Positions 49,285 to 60,764 of a DNA stretch of 64,000 nt are shown here, piece by piece. The stretch is taken from contig JAUCBJ010008689.1 in assembly GCA_032718475.1 (NCBI GenBank), positions 1-64,000 of the forward strand, written 5' to 3'. The notes beneath the pieces were generated by a model. The model worked only from the letters and a program-made list of their open reading frames with translations. It searched no databases and was not told the origin of the DNA. A program made the position numbers and the translations under genes. Source of the DNA: Nemertoderma westbladi. Taxonomy: Eukaryota; Xenacoelomorpha; Nemertodermatida; Nemertodermatidae. Each line of letters opens with the position of its first letter. Position 1 is the first letter of the stretch.

Positions 49285-49715
49285 ATAACAGGAGTGGGGC
49301 TTCCATGTAGCAGAGTTGGGCCTTTGTACAGCATATTGAGCTTTCGTGCAGCATAGTGGGGCCTCTGTGCAGCATATTGGGGCCACTGCGCAGCAGAGTG
49401 GGATCCTCGTGTTGAAGAGTGGGGCCACCGTGCAGCAGAGTGGGGAACAGAGTTGGGCCACCGTGCAGAAGTATGGGACCTTCATGCCGCAGAGGGCCTT
49501 CATGCAACAGAGTGGGGCCTCCGTGCAGCATAGTGAGGCCTCTGTGCAGCAGAGTGGGATCCCCGTGCAGCATATTGGGGCCACTGCGCAGCAGAGTGGG
49601 ATCCTCGTGCTGAAGAGTGGGGCCTCTGTGCAGCAGAGTGGGATCCCCGTGCAGCAAATTGGGGCTACTGCGCAGCAGAGTGGGATCCTCGTGCTGCAGA
49701 ATGAGGCCCCAGTTA
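49285..49715. repeat. 21-bp minisatellite, about 20 copies
   Basis: Degenerate units of the type GCAGCAGAGTGGGGCCTCCG and GCAGCATATTGGGGCCACTG follow each other directly after the LINE 3' tail. The 21-bp length keeps frames open on both strands. The predicted products (QQSGASV-like, or on the - strand LLHGGPT-like) are repeat artefacts. Confidence 0.85.
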
Positions 49716-50003
49716 TTAAATTTCGTTACTTTGTTCTTTAAATTTAATGGCCTGATTACATGATGTAACCGTAATCTTCCATGTTTTTTGTTAATATTCC
49801 GCGCTGTATGAGTATGATACCAGTATGCATGTGGAACTTGTACTGTTTTTCGTGCTTTATCTGGTGAGAGGCTCGTCATGGGATGGTACCATTGACTATA
49901 TGGAAAAAACTTTGGCAATCAAGTATGGAGTAGCGTTACCGGATACCCGGCCTACACAACTAAGGGGGCGTTAGACCTCGGAATGTAGGGATTTTGGACT
50001 TGG
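49716..50003. other. Spacer, nothing recognised
   Basis: There is no coding or repeat structure beyond the neighbouring elements. Confidence 0.5.
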
Positions 50004-51354
50004 TCTTAACTCTATGCACCTATAATAGAACCTCCGCTTACACCCACCAGCCCATGTTACTAAAATCTAATCAGGGTTCTGGCTGAAGTTTTAACCAGAC
50101 AGCTTCCCCTTCAACTTTTTCGCGCGGGGGGGGGGGGGGGGGGTGGGAGGATTTGCAGTACTTAGCGGATTTTAGTGGGAGACTGCCGCACTAGACCCAG
50201 TTCCGGCGGTTGAGACTGCCGCACTAGACCCAGTACCAGCGGTTGAGACTGCCGCACTAGACCCAGTTCCGGCGGTTGAGACTGCCGCACTAGACCCAGT
50301 ACCGGCGGTTGAGACTGCCGCACTAGACCCAGTACCGGCGGTTGAGACTGCCGCACTAGACCCAGTACCGGCGGTTGAGACTGCCGCACTAGACCCAGTA
50401 CCGGCGGTTGAGACTGCCGCACTAGACCCAGTACCGGCGGTTGAGACTGCCGCACTAGACCTAGTACCGGCGGTTGAGACTGCCGCACTAGACCCAGTAC
50501 CGGCGGTTGAGACTGCCGCACTAGACCCAGTACCGGCGGTTGAGACTGCCGCACTAGACCCAGTACCGGCAGTTGAGACTGCCGCACTAGACCCAGTACC
50601 GGCGGTTGAGACTGCCGCACTAGACCCAGTACCGGCGGTTGAGACTGCCGCACTAGACCCAGTACCGGCGGTTGAGACTGCCGCACTAGACCCAGTACCG
50701 GCGGTTGAGACTGCCGCACTAGACCCAGTACCGGCAGTTGAGACTGCCGCACTAGACCCAGTACCGGCGGTTGAGACTGCCGCACTAGACCCAGTGCACT
50801 TAATTTAATAAATTTTGTAAAATATATAAAATATTAAATAAAAATGTGTTTATCAATTTATAAATAAGACCCGCTACCCATTCTTTGTAGAATATTGCTA
50901 TGGCTGCCTCTCTACCAGTAGAATCTAGGAATTTTTATATTTTAGTTATCTTTCTATCTGATGGCAAATGAGTTCAATAGTGAAGTAGCGTTAATTTTCA
51001 GCTCTAGGTAGGCCTATAGTTAAATTAATTTGAGAAAAGAAATAGAGACATAATCAATTCAAGTTACACTGAAGCCACATTACAAACAAAATTATAATAG
51101 TTAATAATAATTATAATATTTACAAAAGTGATAGTGTCAGACGTTGTAGTTGTAATCAGAATGGTGTAGTTTCTCTACGCTGGCTAGGTGGCCAGGGGAA
51201 ATCTCTAAAATTAGGTTTAAGTTAGTTAGGCTAATTAGTTGTCCGAAAATTAGGTCCAAAATCAGATGAAAAATCACGTCTCAGTCTGGTTAAATATTAG
51301 AAACATGGGCTGGTGGGTTGGTGTGAGAGGAGGTTCTATAATTTCTTAGAGTTA
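50004..51354. mobile_element. Possible inverted-repeat element enclosing a minisatellite
   Basis: About 65 bp at 50004-50070 (with CACCCACCAGCCCATGTTAC and ATAATAGAACCTCC) recurs as an imperfect complement at 51290-51354 (AACATGGGCTGGTGGGTTGG and GGAGGTTCTATAAT). Between them are a G-run, the 33-bp array and AT-rich DNA. No target duplication or transposase was found, so mobility is inferred only from the inverted ends. Confidence 0.45.
50186..50795. repeat. 33-bp minisatellite, about 18-19 copies
   Basis: Units contain GAGACTGCCGCACTAGACCC followed by AGTACCGGCGGTT. Changes are few (GTTCCGG and GTACCAG at the left, GGCAGTT, and one CTAGACCTAG). The - strand is open as an 11-residue repeat (RQSQPPVLGLV), which I consider an artefact. 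Confidence 0.95.
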
Positions 51355-51439
51355 ATATGGGAATCATCCCAGAAGGTCCATCAGTTCATTTTATATTTTT
51401 TTTGAAATATTTGTATTTATGGTCGCTACCCCCCTTAAA

Positions 51440-51865
51440 TGTACCAATAAAAGAGAAAGTGCTGCGTAAGAGCCAAAACAGATTTCGACCAAGTAGATCA
51501 ACAATAGCTCAGATACTTGCACTACGGAGACTAATTGAAGGAATTAAGTCAAAGAATCTCCCCGCAGTCATGACTTTTGTGGACTTCAAGAAGGCATTCG
51601 ACTCCATCCATAGAGGTAAAATGCTTGAAATCCTAAGAGCTTATGGAATACCAGAAGTAATTGTTGCTGGCATTGGATTGTTATATTGTGACACAGAAGC
51701 GCAGGTACTCTCACCAGATGGTGAAACTGAGTTTTTCTCAATCCTGGCTGGCGTACTGCAAGGTGACACATTAGCACCATTACTATTTGTAATTGTGCTG
51801 GATTACGCAATGAGGACGGCAACAAAGGGTGAAGATCTGGGATTCACAGAACGCAGAAGTAGTAG
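51440..51865 (+). pseudogene. LINE reverse transcriptase remnant, N-terminal part of the domain
   Basis: It reads QNRFRPSRSTIAQILALRRL, then TFVDFKKAFDSIHRGKMLE (motif A with the first catalytic Asp) and GVLQGDTLAPLLFVIVLDYA (motif B region). It breaks off soon after ERRSSR, before the FADD motif. The right edge joins the dispersed repeat at 51866, so the LINE was truncated or interrupted there. It is related to, but clearly different from, the element at 60765-61999. Confidence 0.85.
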
Positions 51866-52260
51866 ATATTTTATATTTATAAATTGTAAGCGACTTATAG
51901 TTATCGAGATATAACCATTAAAGTGTGACAGACCAGTGTACATTTTATCCATTCCCAAATTAAATCGCAGCATATTATGCAAATAATTAAATTATTCTGG
52001 AACACTCATTATTCCCTTACTGTTACTTTTGTTTGGTTTGGTTTGTGTTATGTAAATATATGTGTAGTATTTCTATGAATTAAAATAATATGATCTAAAT
52101 GGTTATGAACTTTTTTGGGCATTATGATTATCAATAATTTATAACCCAAAAAAATATGGTTTGTTAAAAAATTGCGAATTTATTTCGGGTATTTTACAAG
52201 ATTAATTGATCAATGGTGAATAAAAATATGATAATTGTTTAGAATCAATGTGAGAGGTTA
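51866..52260. repeat. Dispersed AT-rich repeat, copy 2
   Basis: This is the second copy of the repeat at 2060-2450, in the same orientation. It lies between a LINE remnant and the YARS1 3' end and supplies TTTATT at 52179-52184, which is AATAAA on the - strand and could serve YARS1. Confidence 0.5.
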
Positions 52261-52358
52261 TCACATTCATATAATAGATTACTAGCACATAATATAAACC
52301 AATACTTTACAGAACTCCCAAACACTCCCAGAGGAGAATAAAATATAGTCCAGTTTGG

Positions 52359-53942
52359 TTAACTAATACTGGCGTCTCTTATAGAAGGACTACAGACAGC
52401 CCCGCGGTCTGTAACTAACAAACTGTCCTTCCAGACTGCCTTCCCCGTAGCACTAACCCGTAAGTCCGGTTGGAGCCGCTCCCAAACCTTCTTCTTGGGG
52501 TTGAGTTGTGGGGGAGGCGTCGAGTCGCCAAGGGAACCCCGCGTAACGACCCTGTCTCCAGGGCAACTACCCGGGGGAGCCAGTAGCGGCTCGACGCAAC
52601 GCAAACCATCGACCTCCTTACTCGCACAGAGAAGCATCGCTTCGCTAACAACCCCTCGCATCTTAACCGGCTTGAGATTGCAAACAAACAGCCCCAAAAC
52701 ATCGAGTAAAGACTCCCTATCCACGAGTTTAGCCAACCCGCTGACTACAGTACGAGACTTCCCTTCACCCAAATCAACATCCTCCACGTACAGAGTATCA
52801 GCATCACCATGGACCTCAACAGACACTATCCTACCGACCCTAATGTCCAGTAAACCAACCGATAAGTCCTCACTAACACCCATCTGGGACACCTTCCCCG
52901 CGGCTTTATCTACGAGAGACGGATAGGCTCTGTTGGTAAGAGCTCGCAATTCCGTTGATTCGAACTTCTTCCTTATCGGCTGCAGAAGGAAGTTTATCTC
53001 GTTACTAACGGCTTCTTTAAGATCCCCAGGATGGAGTTCCCCGGAGGAGTAAGTCGCTTCTAGACGAGGATAATCGGAGAAACTTATATTACCTCCGTTG
53101 GCTTCGCGTCTCTCTATTACAAAAGGACCTCGGGATCCCTTTAAAGGGAAGACAACGTGTTTAACGAAGGCCAGCACCCCGTTGCCTTCCACGTTCTGGG
53201 GCTCACAGAACGCCTTCTTTAGCTTTTTCTTCACGACGTTGACGCTGTCCAACAGATCCACCTTGGAATCCTCCTCACTGCTCGACATCTTGGTGCCGGT
53301 GAGCCCGGGGACCATGGGGTTCATTAGATGAGCTCGTTTCCCGTAGCCCAGCCCCGGGAGGTACTTCTCGGCGAAGGTGAATATCTTCCGTTGATCGACG
53401 CCGCCGAACTGGGCGTCTACCTCGAGGTAATGTTCGTCTAGAGCCTGTAACCCCGGGTAGAGCAACCCGCTTAGCAACGGATGGTCTACCTGTTTGACGA
53501 CTTCAGCCCCCGCCTTCTTGGCGTCGTGTTCAGTAACAACGGAAGTCATCCTGTAGACATCCAACGTGTACTCCTTGCTCAGTTGGTAGTCAGTTCCCTT
53601 AACAAACTTGAGTTTATCTAGAGGAACTCCAATAGATTCGAGCATGGCTTTAATGATATGCTCGTAATAGATGACCCTGTGGTTAAGGAGTTCCCATGGG
53701 GCCTTCATGTTATCGAGATAGGCATGGAGGTCCGCGAATAGTATGGTGACTTCGCATCCGGCGTTAAGGAAGTCCGCTATTTTACTCATTGGTACGAAAT
53801 AGGCGATGTGAGGTTTACCAGTGGTGGCCGTTCCCCAGTAAATCTTGAGGTCTCTTGTCGCCAAAATATTTCGAATTTTCTCTTCCCCTAAAACCTCTTG
53901 TAAGTTTCGGGTTATCAGTTCGTACTTGGCGTCGATATCCAT
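52359..53942 (-). CDS. YARS1: Tyrosine-tRNA ligase, cytoplasmic (YARS1), complete
   Basis: This enzyme attaches tyrosine to its tRNA in the cytoplasm. The frame from ATG (53942-53940) to TAA (52361-52359) gives 527 residues, against 528 in human. Class I motifs are intact: HIAY (HIGH box) at 45-48 and KMSSS at 218-222, with the conserved NPMVPGLTG just before. Residues from about 363 form the EMAPII-like tRNA-binding domain typical of animal YARS1 ([26 protein letters not shown], ending in a WK and RDASIS tail). The ELR tripeptide needed for the cytokine activity of vertebrate fragments is NHR here (87-89). The 1.58 kb frame has no intron, unlike vertebrate YARS1. It shows no decay, so it is either a functional gene in an intron-poor lineage or a young retrogene; no poly-A trace was seen. 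Confidence 0.97.
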   Translation of the reverse strand: MDIDAKYELITRNLQEVLGEEKIRNILATRDLKIYWGTATTGKPHIAYFVPMSKIADFLNAGCEVTILFADLHAYLDNMKAPWELLNHRVIYYEHIIKAMLESIGVPLDKLKFVKGTDYQLSKEYTLDVYRMTSVVTEHDAKKAGAEVVKQVDHPLLSGLLYPGLQALDEHYLEVDAQFGGVDQRKIFTFAEKYLPGLGYGKRAHLMNPMVPGLTGTKMSSSEEDSKVDLLDSVNVVKKKLKKAFCEPQNVEGNGVLAFVKHVVFPLKGSRGPFVIERREANGGNISFSDYPRLEATYSSGELHPGDLKEAVSNEINFLLQPIRKKFESTELRALTNRAYPSLVDKAAGKVSQMGVSEDLSVGLLDIRVGRIVSVEVHGDADTLYVEDVDLGEGKSRTVVSGLAKLVDRESLLDVLGLFVCNLKPVKMRGVVSEAMLLCASKEVDGLRCVEPLLAPPGSCPGDRVVTRGSLGDSTPPPQLNPKKKVWERLQPDLRVSATGKAVWKDSLLVTDRGAVCSPSIRDASIS

Positions 53943-54419
53943 CGTTAAATTCTTCAACTTTTCAAAGCTGCAAAGACACCTGGATTAAATCCGTAAATTA
54001 TATGCAAGGCTACCGAAGTCCTTGATTCTATGTCTAACAACGGAACTACTACCTGACTACACTATCCGGTACTGAAATAGGGCTGTTTGAGAAAGTTATC
54101 AAATTATTTGATTTTGCCCCGTAATTATACATGAGAGTAAAAACCCAAGCAATTTTTTCTGAAAATCCAACGATATTGCCTGTTTTATAAATGCTTTAAG
54201 TTGTTATGGGCTGTTCTGTTTGATTGGTTGTTAATGTAATTACGTGCTAATCTTGGCCAATATATATATATTGAAGATACGCCCCCAATCGGGGCAAATT
54301 GGGTAGGCCAGGTAAATTTATAAAAGCACAGCACATAATTTTCAATAGATTTAAATAAAACAATTCTAAAATTAAATATAGCTAAAAATAAACTTATGAG
54401 TGGTGGAAGTCAGATGTAT
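53943..54419. other. YARS1 upstream region
   Basis: This is AT-rich DNA with no TATA box that I would trust. It should contain the YARS1 promoter and 5' UTR, which run leftward. Confidence 0.4.
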
Positions 54420-54640
54420 TTACAACGATAGTTGAGATAGCGATGGGCACGTGGGGCAAACCAGAGCGTGGTAGCGGTCTTTGGCAGACCCGTCGCAGTA
54501 CCGGCATGCGCAGCCGTTGGATAGGTCGTGGAAGGGGACTGAGTTCCTAAACAGTTTATGGTGGAAACCGTGCGAGGTTGACCTCGTTATGAGATGGCGG
54601 TTTCGCTGGCCAGGTAATTTCCAGCCAGAAGATGAGATAA
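54420..54640 (-). pseudogene. Possible LINE C-terminal (zinc-knuckle) remnant
   Basis: A short - strand frame reads RHLITRSTSHGFHHKLFRNS and then CRYCDGSAKDRYHALVC. The spacing C-x2-C-x8-H-x3-C resembles the zinc motif at the C-terminus of many non-LTR retrotransposon proteins. Nothing else of such an element adjoins it, so the call is tentative. Confidence 0.4.
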
Positions 54641-54679
54641 TCTTGGCCAATATTAAATGCATTAAATAAACAGCCACTG

Positions 54680-55764
54680 ATCAATGTTTACGTATATACA
54701 GTAGGAGTCAATACTTTTCACAGGAGGCATGGTGGGGGGGGGGGGGGGGGGGGGGGTAGTCGCAACACAGCTATCTTTGTGAATTAAAAGCACATCCCGG
54801 CGAATTAGCAATGATAATTATTAAGTGAGGATTTACTTTGGAATAAAGATGTAACGTAAAAAGAGCACAAAACGGCAGATATGTATAACCACTAAAATAT
54901 AATTTGGTGGTACCGGCAGACCGGTAATAATTATTTATAGTATCATTTATTGTAATAACAACTTGTATTGTTTTGGTTAGAAAAGCGACACCATATGTAA
55001 CCTGGCCAACACAGTTTATTGTTTTGGTTATGAGGTAATTAACAACATTTGTTTGGTTTCAAAAGCCCTACTGCAGTACTGTATTACCTATTATTTACCC
55101 ACATTAAATGTCCAGTTACTGATGTACTGTATTACGTATTATTTACCCACATTAAATGTCCTGTTACTGCTGTACTTTACGATATGACAGTATTTTACAA
55201 AGATTAAAGCTGTAAAGAGGCCTGGCCTCTATCCTAGAACCTATTGCAAGAGTCCATCATATTGTATTATAATATTCTTAAGTACATTCCTGCATTATTT
55301 CATTATTACGTCAGTCACTACAAACAATCACTCCTTAGGTAAGTTGGTTAGAGTCTGAGAGTACATAGAGCTACCGGCATACTGCTGTACTGCGATATTT
55401 AAACGCAATAATTTTTCTCGTCCGTTTAAATCCTTTTTTTGTCCTTTTTTTTTACTTATTATGTCCTCCAAAAATCTACCGTTAGGTTCCTTGCTACCGG
55501 TTTCTCTACTGCTGTTCTCTTAGGGTATAAGTACCGGTATTAGTATATATCAGTATATAGAGCACTATTTTGCAGTATTGCATTGTACAGTTGTATGTAG
55601 CATGTAGGTATAAAGCATATGCCTTAGAAATAATTATACTGTCTGACTGTATTATACTACATTACAGCATTAGGTACTGACTCACTGATACTGTGATATG
55701 TACAGTTGTAAATATGATAGGCCTATATGAATTGTAATTGCCTAATTGTGATAATTGTGATGGC
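54680..55764. other. Intergenic DNA with a G-tract
   Basis: A G run of more than 20 lies at about 54733-54757. A 65-bp stretch (TACTGTATTAC-TATTATTTACCCACATTAAATG) is duplicated at about 55075-55160. No gene is recognised. Confidence 0.5.
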
Positions 55765-56745
55765 CTAATTGTGATAGATAGATAGATTTCTTTATACATT
55801 ATGTAAAAACAATAACAAATACACCAAACAATGTACCTGTACCGGTATAAAGGTATTGTCCAACATGACATATAGGATTACCCCTAAAGCTTTGCAGCTT
55901 ATTTCCAAGGGGGTCCTTTGTTACTTGGTTACAAATACAATATTACACTACGCTAACCTAAAACCCATATAAAACGTAATTACACTATGTAGGCTACATG
56001 TCAGCATGTACAACTTTACCGAGAGCGTGACAATGTCCGACTCAACGATAAAGATGTAATGTAGGCCTACGGAACAATTTATTATAAAACGTAATTACCG
56101 GTACAGTCTGACAGTATAAATAGTAGGCCTAAATAATTAATAAACTAATAACTTACTGTAGGACTATTGTACCTATTTTTACATTGCACACGGACTGACG
56201 GAGGTGAGATTTAACTGCAGATTTAAAAGAATGTTGATTATCTAGGTTTTTAATTTCATTTGGCAGAGCGTTCCAATTCTTAATGCCGTTAAAAAAGAAA
56301 GTATCAGATTCGAAGGATTTACAATTCGGGAGGTAGAAGTTTGAAGCACTAGCTCTGGTACCGGTACTGTAAGAGTGTCAGAGTGTGTATCCGGAGTATC
56401 GCGTACCCTGTTGAATTTTTGTTTTAGGTAATTGGGACATTTACCATTATACACTTTATGCACATGGTTAAGGCGTAGCTGGAGCTGCTTAACTCTACTA
56501 TCTAAGTTAAGTAGTCCAGATTCAGAAAAGTCATCTGGCTGTCTGGAGTTAGGTGGTGCCTAGGTTTGTAGTCTTTAATAAATCGTACTACTTTATTCTG
56601 AGCTACTTGTAATTTACATTTAAGCTGTTTGGTTAAGCCTTCATACCAAGAAGAGCATGCATAGTCCATGTGACACTGTGACTGTATTAAAGAAGAGCAA
56701 AGTAACTTGCGGGAGTCGGTAATGTAATGTAATGTAATTGCACTC
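55765..56745 (-). pseudogene. L2/CR1-type LINE, 3' end remnant
   Basis: On the - strand: HMDYACSSWYEGLTKQLKCK, LQVAQNKVVRFIKDYKPRHH, then MHKVYNGKCPNYLKQKF and GIKNWNALPNEIKNLDNQHS. This is the familiar C-terminal order of L2/CR1-like reverse transcriptase proteins (thumb, then the PNYL and WN-LP motifs). A stop near 56510 and a frame change near 56340 inactivate it. After the coding part comes an AT-rich 3' UTR ending in a (TCTA)n microsatellite at about 55775-55790 with an ATAAAG just before, a usual 3' end for this LINE type. Confidence 0.8.
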
Positions 56746-57236
56746 CAAATAATTGCACCGACAAATAAAATAATTAATTATTTAAAATTAATCTTAATGA
56801 CATAGGGTACATAATACATATTCACAAAATGCAATTGAATTAGACCTTTAATTAAACAATTATATGTATGGAGGGAGAAGATAACCCAGGCTGCCAGGCA
56901 ATGTTGCACTTACAAGCGCATCTCTATTGGAATTAAGTAAAAATATTGCAAACTAAAAAAATAAAATGGTAAAACTGGTAAAACCGTATTTAAACTATTT
57001 TTATTTCTGTATAGAAACCTAAGCCTACTGTTAACTTTCGAGAAAATATTTTTCACTGTGCTTACTGTATGTGTGGGCGTTGGGTCAGCCACGTAAGGTC
57101 AGCCATGTAAACACCGCGTACCCGTACCGGTATTATTTTAGATTATTTACTACAGTAACAGTACAGCAGTACCGGTATCAGATACAGAGATAGAGTCAGA
57201 CAGTCAGAGTATTAACCAAATCCTGGAACCACAATC
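56746..57236. other. MCM2 upstream region
   Basis: This is AT-rich sequence becoming mixed at 57050-57236, just before the MCM2 start codon, where the promoter and 5' UTR are expected. I could not find a clear E2F site or TATA box. Confidence 0.45.
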
Positions 57237-58335
57237 ATGGCAAGTAATGGGTCGGCAGGAAATCCCCCCAGTTCGGAACTGGACGACGAGTTTGAGTTGA
57301 CGAGTTTCCGAGGTGATGAACCTGAAACGGACGATGTCTTAGCGAATGATGACGCCTTACAACCGGAGGAGGATGAAGATGGGGAGGAACTGTTCGGTGA
57401 CAATATGGAGCAGGACTACCGGCCGATACCGGAGCTGGATGTGTACGAGGGGGAGGGTATTGATCTGGAGTCGAGCGAACTCAGTGAGTTGGATATCGAG
57501 ACGAGAGTGGCGGCGGAGAAAGCGATGCGAGCGCGAGATCGGTCGCGAGGGGTGGAAGCTGGCGGGATGCGGCACGGATTAGTGTACGACGAGGAGGAAG
57601 AAAGCGAGTCGGAAGGCGAGGATCAGTCGAGGAAGAAACGGAGACGCGAGGCGGAGAGGGTTGCGGATGTCGACGAGGACATGGTGGAGGGGATAGAGAA
57701 CCTCGAGGATATGAAGGGACATTCGGTTCGCGAATGGACCGCCATGGAGGGCCCGAAACAAGAGATCTACAACCGATTCAAACAGTTCCTTCGGACCACG
57801 TTGGACAGTAAAGGCCACAACATCTACCGGGAAGAGATCCAGAAAATGTGCGAATCCAATAAACAGAGTCTCGTTGTCGACTACAACGTGCTTTGTTCCA
57901 AGGAGAACGTTCTCGCATTCTTCCTCCCCGAGGCTCCCAACGAAATGTTCCCGATATTCGATCGAACCGCCAAGGAAGTCGTGCTCAGTATGTTTCCGAA
58001 GTACGAACAGATCCACTCCGAGATATACGTCCGAATCTCGGAGTTACCTCTTATTGAGGAGATCCGCTCCCTCCGCCAACTCCATCTAAACCAGTTGGTT
58101 CGCACCAGCGGTGTGGTCACCAGTTGCACCGGAGTTCTTCCCCAACTCAACATGGTTAAATACGACTGTAACAAGTGCGGCTTCGTGTTGGGTCCGTTCT
58201 ACCAGAGACTCACAGACGGCGAGGAAGTTAAACCCGGTTCCTGTCCCGATTGCCAATCCCGGGGCCCATTCCAGGTCAATATGGAGCAAACGTTGTACAG
58301 AAACTACCAGAGGATAACCATACAGGAGAGTCCAG
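57237..58335 (+). CDS. MCM2: DNA replication licensing factor MCM2, first coding exon
   Basis: MCM2 is one of the six subunits of the replicative helicase ring. This exon gives the first 366 residues. It starts with the acidic N-terminal tail, which in MCM2 holds the histone H3-H4 binding segment ([15 protein letters not shown] is recognisable near residues 57-72). A basic RKKRRR follows, then the N-terminal OB domain ([34 protein letters not shown]) with a C4 zinc finger at Cys 311, 314, 336 and 339. It ends at [12 protein letters not shown], where the donor CCAG/GTATTA interrupts the codon in phase 1. The AAA+ ATPase part is not found before the window end, so the following intron is at least 5.6 kb. 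The exon is much longer than the matching exons of vertebrates. Confidence 0.97.
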
Positions 58336-58539
58336 GTATTAATTTATTTATTATTCTAGAACATACATTATAAAGCAGCAAATATAATTATATCATATAA
58401 CGGTGTGAGAAAAATACTATAAGAAAAGTAAATAGTAGAACAATCTAAATAATCCCATCATACTTTATACATTACTACTATGAATCAGCAGGCTGCATCA
58501 TATGCTTATGGGGTTGTACATTGGCACCCTACTTTAGAC
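58336..58539. other. MCM2 intron, start
   Basis: A short AT-rich intron part precedes the array, and the satellite word TTGGCACCCTACTTTAGACC first appears at about 58521. Confidence 0.6.
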
Positions 58540-60764
58540 CTAAGTACCCATAGTACACCCTATCTATGGGGTAGTACACCCTATCTATGGGGTAGTACAC
58601 TCTATCTATGGGGTAGTACACCCTATCTATGGGGTAGTACACCCTATCTATGGGGTAGTACACCCTATCTATGGGGTAGTACACCCTATCTATGGGGTAG
58701 TACACCCTATCTATGGGGTAGTACATTGGCACCCTACTTTAGACCTAAGTTTCTATAGTACACTCTATCTATGGGGTAGTACACCCTATCAATGGGGTAG
58801 TACACCCTATCAATGGGGTAGTACACCCTATCAATGGGGTAGTACACCCTATCTATGGGGTAGTACACCCTATCTATGGGGTAGTACACCCTATCTGTGG
58901 GGTAGTACACCCTATCTATGGGGTAGTACACCCTATCTATGGGGTAGTACACCCTATCTATGGGGTAGTACATTGGCACCCTACTTTAGACCTAAGTTTC
59001 TATAGTACACTCTATCTATGGGGTAGTACACCCTATCTGTGGGGTAGTACACCCTATCTATGGGGTAGTACACCCTATCTATGGGGTAGTACACCCTATC
59101 TATGGGGTAGTACATTGGCACCCTACTTTAGACCTAAGTTTCTATAGTACACTCTATCTATGGGGTAGTACACCCTATCAATGGGGTGGTACGTCAGTGC
59201 CCTACTTAGACCTAAGTTTCTATAGTACACCCTATCTATGGGGTAGTACACCCTATCTATGGGGTAGTACACTCTATCTATGGGGTAGTACACTCTATCT
59301 ATGGGGTAGTACACTCTATCTATGGGGTAGTACACCCTATCTATGGGGTAGTACACCCTATCTATGGGGTAGTACACCCTATCTATGGGGTAGTACACCC
59401 TATCTATGGGGTAGTACACCCTATCTATGGGGTAGTACACCCTATCTATGGGGTAGTACACCCTATCTATGGGGTAGTACACCCTATCTATGGGGTAGTA
59501 CACCCTATCTATGGGGTAGTACACCCTATCTATGGGGTAGTACACCCTATCTATGGGGTAGTACACCCTATCTATGGGGTAGTACACCCTATCTATGGGG
59601 TAGTACACCCTATCTATGGGGTAGTACACCCTATCTATGGGGTAGTACACCCTATCTATGGGGTAGTACATTGGCACCCTACTTTAGACCTAAGTTTCTA
59701 TAGTACACCCTATCTATGGGGTAGTACACCCTATCTATGGGGTAGTACACCCTATCTATGGGGTAGTACACCCTATCTATGGAGTGGTACGTCAGTGCCC
59801 TACTTAGACCTAGGTTTCTATAGTACACCCTATCTATGGGGTAGTACATTGGCACCCTACTTTAGACCTAAGTTTCTATAGTACACCCTATCTATGGGGT
59901 AGTACATTGGCACCCTACTTTAGACCTAAGTTTCTATAGTACACCCTATCTATGGGGTAGTACATTGGCACCCTACTTTAGACCTAGGTTTCTATAGTAC
60001 ACCCTATCTATGGGGTGGTACGTCAGTGCCCTACTTAGACCTAAGTTTCTATAGTACACTCTATCTATGGGGTAGTACACCCTACTTTAGACCTAAGTTT
60101 CTATAGTACACCCTATCTATGGGGTAGTACATTGGCACCCTACTTTAGACCTAAGTTTCTATAGTACACCCTATCTATGGGGTAGTACATTGGCACCCTA
60201 CTTTAGACCTAGGTTTCTATAGTACACCCTATCTATGGAGTGGTACGTCAGTGCCCTACTTAGACCTAGGTTTCTATAGTACACCCTATCTATGGGGTAG
60301 TACATTGGCACCCTACTTTAGACCTAAGTTTCTATAGTACACCCTATCTATGGGGTAGTACATTGGCACCCTACTTTAGACCTAAGTTTCTATAGTACAC
60401 CCTATCTATGGGGTAGTACATTGGCACCCTACTTTAGACCTAAGTTTCTATAGTACACCCTATCTATGGGGTAGTACATTGGCACCCTACTTTAGACCTA
60501 AGTTTCCATAGTACACTCTATCTATGGAGTTGTACATTGGCACCCTACTTTAGACCTAAGTTTCCATAGTACACTCTATCTATGGAGTTGTACATTAGCA
60601 CCCTACTTAGACCTAAATACCCATAGTACACCCTATCTATGGGATGGTCTAAACCTAAGTCCCCTTCGTACACTCTATCTATGGGGTAGTACACCCTATC
60701 AATGGGGTGGTACGTCAGTGCCCTACTTAGACCTAAGTTTCTATAGTACACTCTATCTATGGGG
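58540..60764. repeat. 21-bp and 58-bp two-level satellite in the MCM2 intron
   Basis: The basic 21-bp unit contains CCTATCTATGGGGTAGTACA. Interspersed 58-bp units add ATTGGCACCCTACTTTAGAC and CTAAGTTTCTATAGTAC. Long runs of 21-mers (for example 59220-59665) give way to mostly 58-mers from about 59820. Another variant adds GGTACGTCAGTGCCC. The seven-residue open frames on both strands (YLWGSTP and YYPIDRV) are repeat artefacts. The array continues at 62003-62262 beyond a LINE insertion. Confidence 0.95.

Noticed and set aside
50162-50785. 207-codon - strand frame of RQSQPPVLGLV repeats
   Set aside because: Repeat artefact of the 33-bp unit (11 codons).
59123-59703. Open frames of YYPIDRV and YLWGSTP repeats
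   Set aside because: Produced on both strands by the 21-bp satellite in the MCM2 intron.
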